Part shown: positions 63,821-64,000 of the stretch, piece after piece
How the letters are laid out: each line of letters opens with the position of its first letter
Numbering within the stretch: position 1 is the stretch's first letter
From: Prochlorococcus sp. AG-409-A10
GTDB taxonomy: Bacteria > Cyanobacteriota > Cyanobacteriia > PCC-6307 > Cyanobiaceae
Length of the DNA stretch: 64,000 bases
Direction of reading: 5' to 3'
Assembly: GCA_003216175.1 (NCBI GenBank)
Contig: QCJG01000005.1
Span: 43,142 to 107,141 of the forward strand
Position numbers and translations under genes: made by a program
The notes under the pieces: model-generated
The model's input: only the letters and a program-made list of their open reading frames with translations
Told to the model about the DNA's origin: nothing
The model's database searches: none

Positions 63821-63838
63821 GAAAAAGCCACCAATAAA

Positions 63839-64000
63839 ATGCTTAGTAAATTATTATTCAGCAGCATGATCACATTTCTTCTAATAGATATGGATCTCAA
63901 TTTAGAGGCTAAGGAAAAAAAATTTAATACTAAAAATAGTCTTATTAATAAATTCTGTATTGCGACATTAAAATCAAAACTTGAGAACAAGAATAAAAAA
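63839..64000 (+). CDS. Partial ORF at the window end
   Basis: ATG at 63839 with 54 open codons to the edge. MLSKLLFSSMITFLLIDMDL then a lysine-rich stretch (EAKEKKFNTKNS). It looks like a signal or anchor helix followed by a soluble part. It begins 18 bp after deaD. A conflicting minus-strand frame exists; this one has the better start and composition. Confidence 0.35.
   Translation, partial: MLSKLLFSSMITFLLIDMDLNLEAKEKKFNTKNSLINKFCIATLKSKLENKNKK

Noticed and set aside
63715..63990. Minus-strand 91-codon frame at the right edge
   Set aside because: It overlaps the conserved deaD C-terminus and the plus-strand frame that starts right after deaD; composition suggests a shadow.
1..64000. CRISPR array
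   Set aside because: No run of regularly spaced identical 20-40 bp repeats was seen on reading the window.

Overview
The window looks like a chromosome segment of a marine picocyanobacterium of the Prochlorococcus type. The evidence is the low-GC flanks, a carotenoid isomerase (crtH), cyanobacterial small conserved proteins, two DUF3303 proteins, a SulP transporter and many tiny single-span membrane ORFs. No 16S or other marker is present, so strain or clade cannot be named.

Layout. (1) 1-3600, core DNA: a minus-strand run of a short COG0523/CobW-like P-loop protein and two degenerate metallophosphoesterase-like proteins, a DUF3303 protein, and hupE behind a cobalamin riboswitch. (2) 3672-33367, a 29.7-kb integrative element in tRNA-Pro(UGG). 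It is bounded by an exact 54-bp direct repeat made of the 3' part of the tRNA gene plus four bases. The left end carries a tyrosine integrase, small regulators including an AlpA/Xis-like HTH protein, a primase-like protein and a VirE-type helicase, which is a small self-replicating mobile-element module resembling the tycheposons described in Prochlorococcus. The centre (9094-29193) is a five-gene, one-strand operon of about 20 kb: SNF2-type helicase, large N6-adenine methyltransferase, 2155-aa DEAD/DUF1998 helicase, RelE-like/UvrD fusion, and RecB-nuclease/DEDD-exonuclease/SF1B-helicase fusion. I read this as a phage-defence system related to DISARM and Druantia but matching neither. The right end carries a SIMPL-domain protein, several unknown small proteins, tiny membrane proteins and a cut-down NAD-dependent DNA ligase next to the intact tRNA.

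(3) 33393-42391, a decayed accessory zone: further fragments of the same tRNA gene, a TPR gene, a SET-like gene, a broken PDZ gene, another broken ORF and many tiny membrane ORFs, consistent with repeated integration and loss at this tRNA. (4) 42392-64000, largely core: SulP transporter, tRNA-Lys, trmFO, crtH, a response regulator whose receiver lacks the usual phospho-aspartate, glutaredoxin and BolA, an acyltransferase, pdxJ, a recC-recB-recD operon with an isoprenylcysteine-methyltransferase-like gene inside it, and a DEAD-box RNA helicase.

How the genes may work together (inference): the integrase and replication genes move the element into and out of tRNA-Pro, while the methyltransferase could mark self DNA and the helicases and nucleases recognise and degrade unmarked phage DNA. 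All assignments come from reading motifs by eye; no database search was run.
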